Assembly (NCBI GenBank): GCA_016789205.1
Contig: JAEURF010000076.1
Location: 1-7,655, forward strand
From: Anaerolineales bacterium
GTDB lineage: Bacteria; Chloroflexota; Anaerolineae; Anaerolineales; Villigracilaceae
Direction: 5' to 3'
DNA: 7,655 bases
Below, one piece after another: positions 1-7,375 of this stretch. The stretch's first letter is position 1, and every line of letters starts with the position of its first letter. The position numbers and the translations under genes were made by a program. The notes under the pieces are model-generated. The model was not told the origin of the DNA. It ran no database searches and saw only the letters and a program-made list of their open reading frames with translations.

Positions 1-1105
1 CTTCTGGCATCTTAAATTGATTTTCACCATCATCTATAAATGGTGGTAAGCCTAAAATTCTTCGGCGCAGATATTCCATAATCACTGAAGTTGAAGCCAT
101 CAATGGCACAATTAACAACGCGCCCATAATCCCTTCAAGAATGGTTGCAATTAATATGGCGATAAAAATCAAGGCTTCATTCATGTGCAAACTACGCCCC
201 ATAATCATAGGGCGCAAAAGTGCATTTTTCAAATTGATTAGGACAATATATACAAATGCTACAATCCCGGCGACCCAAAAGTTAGAAAGCGGTATCCAAC
301 TGGAGCCTTCGAGCAATGCAACGCCAACTGCCAGCGCCACAGCAATAAACGGACCGACATCCGGAATCAAAGTAAACAAACCAGCTAAGACGCCCAATAC
401 CAACGCGCCGGGAATCCCGATAATTAAATAAACAATGGTGAACACGATACCAACGATAATCATCAAAACGATTTGCCCGCGTAGGTATGCCATCCAAACA
501 TTATGCAAACGGCGATATAACTCACGCATATCATTTTGATAAGATTCAGGCGCAAGGTTAATCATCCAATCTTTCATGCGGGGCCATTCGCTCATAAAGA
601 TATACACACTGACAAGAATAATCAAAAACCATAAAATGCCGATTGATGTGGTTTCAAGTAATGCCAGTGCTTCTTCAGGCAGTGGCGTTAACATGGTTTC
701 TTGAATATGAGCAAGGCTCTCGCCAAGTTGTTCAAAATGAAAAACAAAACCAGCAAATTGAATCGGTTGTGAGAGTATTCCGCTAAATTCTTTTGAAAGT
801 GCTAATAAATCCTGCGCAACAAGTTTGATTTCATCAAAAAAGATGGGGGTCAACGTCGCAGGAATACCTACCAAAAAAATCAACGCGGAAAAGTAAACCA
901 CATTCACAGCCGCAGTGCGAGTTAGCTTCGTGCGTTCAATCAAAAACGCAACTGCTGGGCTTATCAAATATGCCGCAAACCCTGCAATAATCAACATCTT
1001 GATGGCTTCGCGGGCATAAATCAAAAATGCAACGACCGCTACAAAACAAATAATCCCCACTGTATAACGAAAAGGAATGCTCCATTGATTTGGTTGTGTT
1101 TTCAT
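1..1105 (-). CDS. AI-2E family transporter (PerM/TqsA-like membrane protein), 3' end cut by window edge
   Basis: A polytopic inner-membrane protein; 368 residues are visible before the reading frame leaves the left edge, and the end of the family domain is already reached, so only a short tail is missing. Two hydrophobic segments lie at the N-terminus (about 13-30 and 37-56), followed by one at about 68-90, a less hydrophobic stretch (about 91-150), and further segments from about 155 to 342. Family hallmarks are RGQ (209-211), GLFTLIPDVGP (242-252), RPMIMGRS (298-305) and the glycine-rich GIMGALLIVP (325-334). Members include the autoinducer-2 exporter TqsA, but others are sodium/proton antiporters or unassigned, so the substrate is unknown. 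The ATG shares ATGA with the stop of the threonine synthase gene upstream and has no clear Shine-Dalgarno sequence, which suggests translational coupling. The family call is firm; the function is open. Confidence 0.9.
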   Translation of the reverse strand, partial: MKTQPNQWSIPFRYTVGIICFVAVVAFLIYAREAIKMLIIAGFAAYLISPAVAFLIERTKLTRTAAVNVVYFSALIFLVGIPATLTPIFFDEIKLVAQDLLALSKEFSGILSQPIQFAGFVFHFEQLGESLAHIQETMLTPLPEEALALLETTSIGILWFLIILVSVYIFMSEWPRMKDWMINLAPESYQNDMRELYRRLHNVWMAYLRGQIVLMIIVGIVFTIVYLIIGIPGALVLGVLAGLFTLIPDVGPFIAVALAVGVALLEGSSWIPLSNFWVAGIVAFVYIVLINLKNALLRPMIMGRSLHMNEALIFIAILIATILEGIMGALLIVPLMASTSVIMEYLRRRILGLPPFIDDGENQFKMPE

Positions 1106-2370
1106 AATATTTTTTTCACCGCTTCTAAAGTTGGTTCAATGATTGGCGCAGATTGCACCGCCTGCATAGCCGCACGGACATCTTTGAGACCACTACCTGT
1201 ATTTAACACCAAGATTGGGTCATCGCTTCGGACTACGTGGAGACTTGCCGCTTTGACCATTCCGGCATACGCCGCCGCCCCAGCAGGTTCCGCAAAGACT
1301 CCGATTTTGCCAAGTTCTGCAATGGCTTGTAGTATTTCTTCATCAGATACCATGATATACGTCCCGTTTGTTTCTTTTGTCGCACGGACAGCGCGTACGC
1401 CATCACGTGGTAAATCTACAGAAATACTATCTGCAATTGTGCTCGCAGAAACAGATGCAATCGTTTCTGTATTTGCATGAAACGCATTTGCAATTGCAGA
1501 CGAACCTTCCGCTTGCACACCAATAATGCGTGGCATGTTCTCAATCCAACCTAAAGCTAACAAATCTTTGAAGCCTTTATGAATTCCAGAAATGATATTG
1601 CCATCGCCAACGGATACAAAAATTGTCAATGGCGGATGCGCATCTAAAGTTTTGTCTTGCTGATGCCAGTCACGATGGGCTTTAATCCACCATTCCCAAA
1701 TCTCAAAGGCGGCAGTCTTCTTGCCTTCTAAAGTAAATGGATTGTAGCCAGTATTACGACAATACCAGCCAAACTCGTTCGCGGCTTTGACGGTTAAGTC
1801 GAAGGCATCATCATAACTGCCATCTATTAAAATAACTTTAGCACCGAATACAAGCAGTTGTGCCACTTTCGCTTGCGGCGCAGACTTGGGTGCAAAAATA
1901 ATTGCCTTTTGGTTAACCGCCGCCGCCATGCCTGCCAATGCCGCGCCTGCATTTCCAGTGGAAGCCGTAACTACAATTTCAGATTTTAGTTCTTGCGCGC
2001 GAGTGACAACAATGGCACTTGCTCGGTCTTTGAATGAAGCTGTGGGGTTACGCGATTCATCTTTGAGCCACAAATGTTTGAGGTTAAGTTTTTCTGCCAA
2101 ACGCGGCAGAGCAAAGACAGGCGTCCAGCCTGCGGCGTGTAAGGGAGTTGAGTTGCCAGGCGGTTCATCCACTGGCAAAAGCGGAAGATATCTCCACAAT
2201 GAATACTCGGTTCGAGAAGTTATATCTTCGGGTTGAAATTTTTTCTTGATGGAATCAAAATCAAGCACAATATCCAAATTCCCGCCATCTTGCGGACAAG
2301 TGTAAGTGACCTGACCTTGCAGATATTCAGTGCCACAAAGTGAGCATTTGTAACCAAGAAAATTCTTCAT
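1102..2370 (-). CDS. thrC: Threonine synthase-type PLP enzyme
   Basis: Cytosolic fold-type II PLP enzyme, 422 residues from the ATG. Threonine synthase converts O-phosphohomoserine to threonine and phosphate, the last step of threonine synthesis. Seen here: an N-terminal Cys-rich knuckle (CSLCG at 9-13, Cys25), the PLP lysine motif NPTASFKDRA with Lys114, the phosphate-binding loop ASTGNAG (136-142), EPAGAAAYAG (361-370) and the C-terminal TGSGLKD (391-397). Length and motif order fit the shorter archaeal/plant-like class of threonine synthase. The usual fourth knuckle cysteine (CPxCGG) is Asp (CPQDGG). An in-frame TTG two codons upstream (2376) would give 424 residues; I prefer the ATG, though neither start has a Shine-Dalgarno sequence. 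The stop overlaps the start of the AI-2E-family gene. Related PLP lyases (threonine dehydratase, cysteate synthase) are less likely alternatives. The symbol rests on motifs only. Confidence 0.85.
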   Translation of the reverse strand: MKNFLGYKCSLCGTEYLQGQVTYTCPQDGGNLDIVLDFDSIKKKFQPEDITSRTEYSLWRYLPLLPVDEPPGNSTPLHAAGWTPVFALPRLAEKLNLKHLWLKDESRNPTASFKDRASAIVVTRAQELKSEIVVTASTGNAGAALAGMAAAVNQKAIIFAPKSAPQAKVAQLLVFGAKVILIDGSYDDAFDLTVKAANEFGWYCRNTGYNPFTLEGKKTAAFEIWEWWIKAHRDWHQQDKTLDAHPPLTIFVSVGDGNIISGIHKGFKDLLALGWIENMPRIIGVQAEGSSAIANAFHANTETIASVSASTIADSISVDLPRDGVRAVRATKETNGTYIMVSDEEILQAIAELGKIGVFAEPAGAAAYAGMVKAASLHVVRSDDPILVLNTGSGLKDVRAAMQAVQSAPIIEPTLEAVKKIL

Positions 2371-2391
2371 ATCCAAATAATTTTACCCGAT

Positions 2392-2430
2392 ATAAAAATT
2401 CCGAAGTTTATAAGACTTCGGAATTTTTAT
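2392..2430 (-). terminator. Rho-independent terminator of the BMP-type ABC operon
   Basis: A perfect inverted repeat with 16-bp arms (2392-2407 and 2415-2430) and a 7-nt loop. The core CCGAAGT/ACTTCGG is flanked by A-tract and T-tract sequence, so an RNA read on the minus strand ends in AATTTTTATAT. It begins 2 bp after the stop codon of the second permease. The symmetric A/T flanks would let it work in both directions, but no plus-strand gene enters it here. The threonine synthase ATG follows only 21 bp later. Confidence 0.88.
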
Positions 2431-2432
2431 CA

Positions 2433-3431
2433 TCAATCTCTTTCAAAAGGCACGCCTAAAGACGCAGGTGGTGATGCGCGCATGGCGCGTAATAATTTTG
2501 CAAAAAACTTTCTTGTTCGTTCGGGCATGGCGGCTAAAGTTCTATCAACCCATTCGGCGTTGCCAATGTTGACCAGTAATAAAGTTAATATCATCAATGG
2601 AAATGGAGCCACTTGCAAAACTTGCGACGGGACTTGAGTCAGCACAGGTTGTAGCACCAAGCCTAACCATTGTAAGAAGCCAAATAAATATGCACCAAAT
2701 GCGGCGCGGGCGGGATTCCATCCGCCAAAAATGGTGATGGACAATGCAATCCAACCGAAACCATCTAAACCAGAGATTGTCCCCATCCAACCAGCGCGAG
2801 AAGCCAAAGAGAATGCGGGACCGGCAAGACCAATCAATGCGCCTCCGATGATTGTGTAAACATAACGCATCAAATTAACGTTTGCACCGCGGATGTACGC
2901 GGCGGCAGGTTTCTCGCCGATGCCTTGCAACATCAGACCGGGGCGCGTGCGATAAACCCAAACCCAAACTAGAATAATCGCAATAAAACTTATATAAGTA
3001 ATTGCATCTTGGCGAAAAAATAATGCACCAATGATTGGTATATCACTCAAGAATGGAATCGGTAATGCTTGCAAACGCGGACCGGGCAAACCCATATATG
3101 GGTTGCCTAGAAAATAAGACAGGTCTCGGCAAGTTAATGCAAGCACAAACCCAACCGCCACTTGTGATTGATTCAATGTAATGCTTGCAAAGGCGACAAT
3201 CAATGCGACCAATGCACCAATCAGCATACCTGTTAAAAATCCAAGCACAATATTATTTGTAGTGTAAGCAACTGCAAAGCCACCCATCGCAGATAATAAA
3301 ATTGTGCCGTTCATTGAGAGGTTAATCACGCCAGCCCGTTCTGATAATGTTTCGCCTAACACGGCAAATACAATTGGAGCAGAAGCGGCAAGAATACCCG
3401 CTAAACCAATAATAATTGTCTCTTGCGTCAT
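2433..3431 (-). CDS. BMP-type ABC importer permease, second subunit (NupQ/YufQ-like)
   Basis: Integral membrane permease of the BPD_transp_2 family, 332 residues, half of the channel of a BMP/PnrA-type importer. About eight to nine hydrophobic segments are visible, roughly at 5-25, 43-58, 60-84, 92-106, 142-160, 190-210, 225-237, 243-262 and 276-290, followed by a basic cytoplasmic tail (about 293-332). The N-terminal motif GETLSERAGVINLSMNG (26-42) matches this subunit type, but the usual acidic residue before the final glycine (LEG or LDG) is Asn41. The cytoplasmic loop RPGLMLQGIGEKPAAAYIRG (163-182) is the EAA-like helix that contacts the ATPase. The ATG overlaps the stop of the first permease by 4 bp (ATGA) and is preceded by GAAGGGG (3446-3440) at 8 nt, so the start is secure. 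The terminator lies directly downstream. The solute is inferred, not shown. Confidence 0.92.
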   Translation of the reverse strand: MTQETIIIGLAGILAASAPIVFAVLGETLSERAGVINLSMNGTILLSAMGGFAVAYTTNNIVLGFLTGMLIGALVALIVAFASITLNQSQVAVGFVLALTCRDLSYFLGNPYMGLPGPRLQALPIPFLSDIPIIGALFFRQDAITYISFIAIILVWVWVYRTRPGLMLQGIGEKPAAAYIRGANVNLMRYVYTIIGGALIGLAGPAFSLASRAGWMGTISGLDGFGWIALSITIFGGWNPARAAFGAYLFGFLQWLGLVLQPVLTQVPSQVLQVAPFPLMILTLLLVNIGNAEWVDRTLAAMPERTRKFFAKLLRAMRASPPASLGVPFERD

Positions 3432-4474
3432 GTATTTTGCCCCTTCTTAATAAATTTTTGACGTGCACCTTCAACGAGCAATGCAAACAAAACCAGCACA
3501 CCTTGTAAAACGCCGGAGAGCGATGAATCTAATTTCATCACAATGGGGAGTTGAATACTGCCGATGTTTAACGCGGCAAAGAACAATGCCACAGGAATCG
3601 CCCAAATGGCTTGATAATTAATTAACATGGCAACCATCAAGCCGAGGTAGCCGTATCCGCTTGAAATCGAGGGGATGAGGCGATGATACACAGCCGCAAC
3701 CTGCATCGCGCCAGCCAATCCAGCCAACGCGCCGCAAATCAAAAAAGAATACATCGAATATTGCCAAGTAGGAATGCCTAATAAATATGCCGCACGGAAA
3801 TTTTTGCCGACTGCTTTTAGTTTCAACCCAAAGTATGTGCCTTGCAATAGAAAAAAAACAATGATGATTGCGATAAGTGCAATGCCTAATGCCCAAGGGC
3901 TAATGCGAAGGTTTTCAATTAATGGAAGTGAAAATTCATCTGGGAATGGAATCGTTCCACTCATGGATGCAACGCCAGGTCGCTTCCATGGACCGAAAAT
4001 TAAATAGATGGTTAATGCTGTGGCAACGAAGTTTAAACCCAGCCCACCAAAAATTTCGTTGACACCACCAAATACTTTTAAGATGCCCGTGAAAGCCGCC
4101 CAAATTGCGCCACCTATCATGCCGCCTAAAATTGCTAGTGTGATGATGAGCGCTGGCGGTAAATCGCTTTCAAGAAAATAACGATAAACCCAAGTGGTTG
4201 CAATTGCACCCAACACAACTTGCCCTTCTACACCAATGTTCCACAAGCCTGCTGAAAATGTGACGAGTAAACCAGCGGTCACAAGCAAAAGTGGAACAAA
4301 CGCTACTAAGACTTCTGCAAATTTTCTCATTTCACCAAACGAACCTTTGAACATATTTCTAAAGGCTTCACTCGGGGATGCATCTATAGAAATCAAAATT
4401 AATGAAACCACACCAAACGATAAAGCCAACGCAATCAGTTGAAATAGCAAACCGCTAAAGCGACTCTTAAGCAT
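3428..4474 (-). CDS. BMP-type ABC importer permease, first subunit (NupP/YufP-like)
   Basis: Integral membrane permease of the BPD_transp_2 family, 348 residues, partner of the permease encoded just downstream. Hydrophobic segments lie at roughly 8-30, 55-75, 82-97, 105-130, 142-162, 193-211, 238-263, 273-305 and 319-335. The hallmark WNIGVEGQ (78-85) follows the second segment and keeps the acidic residue that the partner permease has lost. The EAA-like cytoplasmic loop YFGLKLKAVGKNFRAAYLLG (215-234) is the expected contact to the ATPase. The start overlaps the end of the ATPase gene by 8 bp, and AGGAG (4485-4481) lies 6 nt before the ATG, inside the ATPase reading frame. Length and order match nupO-nupP-nupQ-type operons, whose characterised members import nucleosides; that solute is only a family-level inference here. 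Confidence 0.93.
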   Translation of the reverse strand: MLKSRFSGLLFQLIALALSFGVVSLILISIDASPSEAFRNMFKGSFGEMRKFAEVLVAFVPLLLVTAGLLVTFSAGLWNIGVEGQVVLGAIATTWVYRYFLESDLPPALIITLAILGGMIGGAIWAAFTGILKVFGGVNEIFGGLGLNFVATALTIYLIFGPWKRPGVASMSGTIPFPDEFSLPLIENLRISPWALGIALIAIIIVFFLLQGTYFGLKLKAVGKNFRAAYLLGIPTWQYSMYSFLICGALAGLAGAMQVAAVYHRLIPSISSGYGYLGLMVAMLINYQAIWAIPVALFFAALNIGSIQLPIVMKLDSSLSGVLQGVLVLFALLVEGARQKFIKKGQNT

Positions 4475-5957
4475 GTGTATCTCCTATCTCTGCCCAGCCT
4501 TTGCCACCAATTAATTGACCAAGTTCTTCCACGCTGGTTTTATTTGCATCCAGCGGCTGTGAAACTTTACCGCTGAAAAAAACCAAGACACGGTCACTAT
4601 ATTGTAAAATTTCTTCAAGGTCAGATGAAATAAAAATAATCGAAGTGCCATGATGACAACGTTCTTTTAATTTACTCCAAATATAAATGACCGATTCAAT
4701 ATCCAACCCGCGTGTAGGATGCTCAAGCAAAATCAATGAAAGCGGATTTTGCAGTAAAGCCAATTCAGCCCGTTGTTGATTCCCGCCCGATAATGACTCA
4801 ATTGGGCTAAGTGGTGTACCGCGAATGTTAAATGATTGAATGCGCTCTTCTGCAAGTCTTTGCCCAGCGATACGGTCAATAAAAATGCCACGTGGCTGTT
4901 CTGCCAAAATAAAATGGTCAGTCAAACTCAAGCCGGGTATCAAGCCTTCTTCAAGACGTGCCGCTGGTAAGAAATTAACTCCCACTTGTTTAAATGCGTG
5001 ATAGGACTTCCCACTTAAATCTTGACCTTTCAACTGAATCTTGCCCCCTACAGGGCGGACTAAGCCCGCACATGCCCGCATGAATAAATCTTGTCCAGAA
5101 CCTTCCATGCCTGCCAATCCAATCACTTCGTGCTCACGGACTTCCAAATTTATATTCTTTATTCTTAATCGTGCATCTTCAAGGGATATATTATCAAAAG
5201 AAAGCACTGGCTCACCAACATTGGCAGGTTTTCTTTCACCCAGTGTAATTTCTTTACCAAACATCATCTCTACAATTTTTTTAGTTTGATATGGAGGATT
5301 CAACGTTCCTACTAATTGTCCGGCGCGCAACACGGCTACTCTGTCACATAAACTTTCAACATCCTCTAATTTATGAGATACAAAAATAACGGTCATGGCT
5401 TGCTCAGGGAATTTTTTCAATGTAGTAAATAATTTTTCTTTTTGCGCGGCACTAATGCCTGTCGTGGGCTCGTCTAAAATAAAGACGCGCACACCCAAAA
5501 ATAAAAGTCGCATAATTTCAAGTTGTTGACGTTCCCCCACTGTCAGGGAATCAACGTAATTTTCAGGGTCAAGTGAAAACCCATATTCTTTTGCAAGCAG
5601 ATTAAAATCTTGCGTCGCTTCTTTTCTGTTCGGAAAAAAACTGCCCGGTATCCCTAATAAAAAGTTATCTAAAATTTTCATCGGCGGGAAATCTAACGGG
5701 TCTTGATGCAACATGCCAATGCCATATTGAATCGCATCGGCTGGAGAATTCATCACAACGGATTTGCCATCTAATATTATTTGACTACCCGAGTCAGCTT
5801 GGATAAAACCGGAAAGAATTTTCATCAAGGTGCTTTTACCTGCACCGTTTTCTCCTAAAATGCCTTGAATTGTGCCAGATGGAATATTAAGCGTAATATC
5901 CTTATTGGCATGAACTTTTCCAAAATGCTTGTTAATGTTTTTGAGTTCAACATTCAT
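4467..5957 (-). CDS. BMP-type ABC importer ATPase with two nucleotide-binding domains (NupO/YufO-like)
   Basis: Cytosolic ATPase that energises the importer, 496 residues, the usual length for the double-domain ATPases of sugar and nucleoside importers. First domain: Walker A GENGAGKS (35-42), Q-loop Gln85, signature LTVGERQQ (138-145), Walker B VFILDEP (158-164) and switch His195, all consistent with an active site. Second domain: P-loop replaced by GMEGSGQD (283-290), so the lysine is absent; intact signature LSGGNQQR (389-396); degenerate Walker B LLEHPTRGLD (410-419) with His413 at the catalytic glutamate position; and Ser at the switch histidine. One degenerate site is normal in this family, although Gln is the residue I usually expect in place of His413. 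The first ATG codon of the ORF is chosen; the nearest Shine-Dalgarno candidate is a weak AGGA (5973-5970) 12 nt upstream. Its 3' end overlaps the first permease gene. Confidence 0.95.
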   Translation of the reverse strand: MNVELKNINKHFGKVHANKDITLNIPSGTIQGILGENGAGKSTLMKILSGFIQADSGSQIILDGKSVVMNSPADAIQYGIGMLHQDPLDFPPMKILDNFLLGIPGSFFPNRKEATQDFNLLAKEYGFSLDPENYVDSLTVGERQQLEIMRLLFLGVRVFILDEPTTGISAAQKEKLFTTLKKFPEQAMTVIFVSHKLEDVESLCDRVAVLRAGQLVGTLNPPYQTKKIVEMMFGKEITLGERKPANVGEPVLSFDNISLEDARLRIKNINLEVREHEVIGLAGMEGSGQDLFMRACAGLVRPVGGKIQLKGQDLSGKSYHAFKQVGVNFLPAARLEEGLIPGLSLTDHFILAEQPRGIFIDRIAGQRLAEERIQSFNIRGTPLSPIESLSGGNQQRAELALLQNPLSLILLEHPTRGLDIESVIYIWSKLKERCHHGTSIIFISSDLEEILQYSDRVLVFFSGKVSQPLDANKTSVEELGQLIGGKGWAEIGDTHA

Positions 5958-5982
5958 AGGCGGTGTGATTCCTATAAAAAAT

Positions 5983-6009
5983 GTAGGGGCGAGGTAACCT
6001 CGCCCCTAC
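5983..6009 (-). repeat. 27-bp REP-like palindrome between lipoprotein and ATPase genes, probable attenuator
   Basis: GTAGGGGCGAGG and its exact complement CCTCGCCCCTAC form 12 bp closed by a 3-nt loop. Read on the minus strand the stem is followed by ATTTTTTAT (5982-5974), so it has the form of an intrinsic terminator. It begins 14 bp after the lipoprotein stop, and its T-tract abuts the weak AGGA before the ATPase. It should stop part of the transcription and protect the 3' end of the lipoprotein mRNA, raising binding protein over membrane subunits. Its GC-rich sequence contrasts with AT-rich flanks and resembles dispersed extragenic palindromes I associate with Chloroflexota and cyanobacteria. 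Only one copy occurs in this window. Confidence 0.85.
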
Positions 6010-6023
6010 TATAAAATTAAATC

Positions 6024-7289
6024 TTATTCAGACGCGCTCAAGCCTTGCATACCTTCAAGCAGTTGAGGCAAATACCAAACTTGCTGGTCAGAAGCAACTT
6101 CCCCGTCGGCAAGATACGGTGTTCCATCTTGCAAGTTGATTGGACCCGTCCACAAGTTAAGTCCACCGGCAAGGTCAGCAATAAAGGCATCTAAAGTGGC
6201 AGAATCTTCAGCGCTGAGTGCATTGCCTTTGACGAAGCCAATCGCAGAAGTGTCATGGTTGTTGAGGTCAGACCAATCTGGTCCATTCCAAAGGAATTGG
6301 GATTGCCATGAACCATCTGCGGCAGATTGAATCGCCTTGAGATAATCTGGTCCCCAATTGAAGAATGGAACACCTAAGCAAACGTCGGGTGCAACATCAC
6401 AAGCGTTAATATAATCATACGCTACTGCAAATACTGGTGTACCTTCATCAGTTATCTTCTTGGCTTCTGGCAAATTGACAGAGTTATCAATACCAGAGAT
6501 GACCACGTCATAACCAGTGGTGTAAAAATCTTTAGAGACATCTACAGGGTCAGTAGTAAAGCCAGGAATGTGGAACCAGAAACCAATCCAAGTCACTTTG
6601 AATTCTAATGAAGCGGGGTCGTTTCCGGCTTGTTCCCAACAATGTTTTGCACCCAAGTAAGCAGAGGCGGTTAAGCGGCGGGTTTCATCGTTAATCAATG
6701 GTCCCAAATAACCAATCTTACCGGTAGTGGAAGAAAGTGCCGCGGCACAACCAGCAATCATCTTGCCATATTCCATACGCCCCATAATATTCATCAAATT
6801 AGAAATTTCTTCGTAGGCTTTACCATCAGACCAAACTTGGTCCCCAGAAGCCATAATCACATACACATCAGGATTGGCTTTTGCAAAAGTTGTTGAGGCA
6901 TCTTTCATGTCATCGGAATTGAAGATGACCAATTTAGCACCTTGAGCCACCAATTCTTCGGCGAGTTGGTCTGGTGTAGTTCCGGGGCGGTCAGCAGGAT
7001 TTACCTTATCCAAATAAATCATCTTCGCGCCAAGTTTCTCTTCCACATACAAACCGGCTTCATAATGGGCTTGGCTCCAACCACCATCATTATATGGACC
7101 CACCAATAACATACCGAAGACAAATGGTTCCGCTTCAGTTGGGGCGGCTTCGGTAGCAACTGGCGCTTCTGTAGCGGCGGGTGCGTCCGTTGCGGCTGGC
7201 ACTTCTGTAGTGGCAGGCGTGCCACAAGCAGAAAGTGCAAACACAAAAACGAACAACAAACTTACAAGACGAGCAAAATTCTTACGCAT
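6024..7289 (-). CDS. BMP family (PnrA-like) solute-binding lipoprotein of the ABC importer
   Basis: Extracytoplasmic binding protein that delivers solute to the permeases, 421 residues. The start at 7289 is chosen because AAGGAG lies 7 nt upstream and a signal peptide begins there (MRKN, then a hydrophobic stretch 8-19, then lipobox LSAC with lipidated Cys22). The frame stays open to a TTG at 7376, but that codon sits in the probable -10 box. Residues 23-54 are a low-complexity Ala/Thr/Pro/Glu tether, including three PAATDA-like hexapeptides at 31-48. The BMP domain spans about 55-390: GPYNDGGWSQAHYEAG (64-79), FNSDD (123-127), GRMEYGKMIAG (170-180), GKIGYLG (190-196), VVISGID (262-268) and GVPFFNWGPDY (306-316). 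Cys297 and Cys304 could form a disulfide. Characterised relatives bind purine nucleosides or nucleobases; the ligand here is unproven. Confidence 0.95.
   Translation of the reverse strand: MRKNFARLVSLLFVFVFALSACGTPATTEVPAATDAPAATEAPVATEAAPTEAEPFVFGMLLVGPYNDGGWSQAHYEAGLYVEEKLGAKMIYLDKVNPADRPGTTPDQLAEELVAQGAKLVIFNSDDMKDASTTFAKANPDVYVIMASGDQVWSDGKAYEEISNLMNIMGRMEYGKMIAGCAAALSSTTGKIGYLGPLINDETRRLTASAYLGAKHCWEQAGNDPASLEFKVTWIGFWFHIPGFTTDPVDVSKDFYTTGYDVVISGIDNSVNLPEAKKITDEGTPVFAVAYDYINACDVAPDVCLGVPFFNWGPDYLKAIQSAADGSWQSQFLWNGPDWSDLNNHDTSAIGFVKGNALSAEDSATLDAFIADLAGGLNLWTGPINLQDGTPYLADGEVASDQQVWYLPQLLEGMQGLSASE
7146..7199 (-). repeat. Three imperfect 18-bp repeats coding for the lipoprotein tether
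   Basis: Three tandem units encode PAATDA, PAATEA and PVATEA (residues 31-48 of the lipoprotein). The copies differ at several bases, mostly silent. Such a repeat can change copy number by slippage and so alter the length of the flexible arm between the lipid anchor and the binding domain. Variation has not been observed here; it is only possible. Confidence 0.8.
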
Positions 7290-7296
7290 ACTTCTT

Positions 7297-7302
7297 CTCC
7301 TT
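7297..7302 (-). promoter_or_regulatory. Strong ribosome binding site that fixes the lipoprotein start
   Basis: AAGGAG lies 7 nt before the ATG at 7289, within AAAAGGAGAAGAAGT. Its quality and spacing, with the signal peptide that begins right after, decide against the longer frame from 7376. Confidence 0.9.
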
Positions 7303-7352
7303 TTGAAATTTGAAAATGTTGACAAAACTGGCGGATTCAATATCTTTCCGAT

Positions 7353-7361
7353 ACCTCCTTT
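7353..7361 (-). promoter_or_regulatory. Second Shine-Dalgarno-like sequence in the lipoprotein leader, without a matching start
   Basis: AAAGGAGGT is a near-perfect anti-16S match about 63 nt before the lipoprotein ATG and just after the predicted transcription start. No ATG or GTG follows at 5-10 nt; the nearest start-like codon is a TTG 13 nt after GGAGG, in frame with the lipoprotein. It may be a ribosome standby site, a pairing partner in leader folding, or chance. Confidence 0.5.
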
Positions 7362-7375
7362 CAGTTGTCTAAACA

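Noticed and set aside
141..431. 96-codon plus-strand open frame
   Set aside because: It is antisense to the AI-2E-family gene, covering the region that encodes the conserved LIPDVGP and RPMIMGRS motifs; a composition shadow.
282..497. 71-codon minus-strand open frame inside the AI-2E-family gene
   Set aside because: It is a frame-shifted overlap of a region whose other frame encodes the family's conserved motifs.
1085..1480. 131-codon plus-strand open frame
   Set aside because: It lies antisense to the threonine synthase and AI-2E-family genes, whose family motifs are clear; its protein has no recognisable family features and no convincing ribosome binding site.
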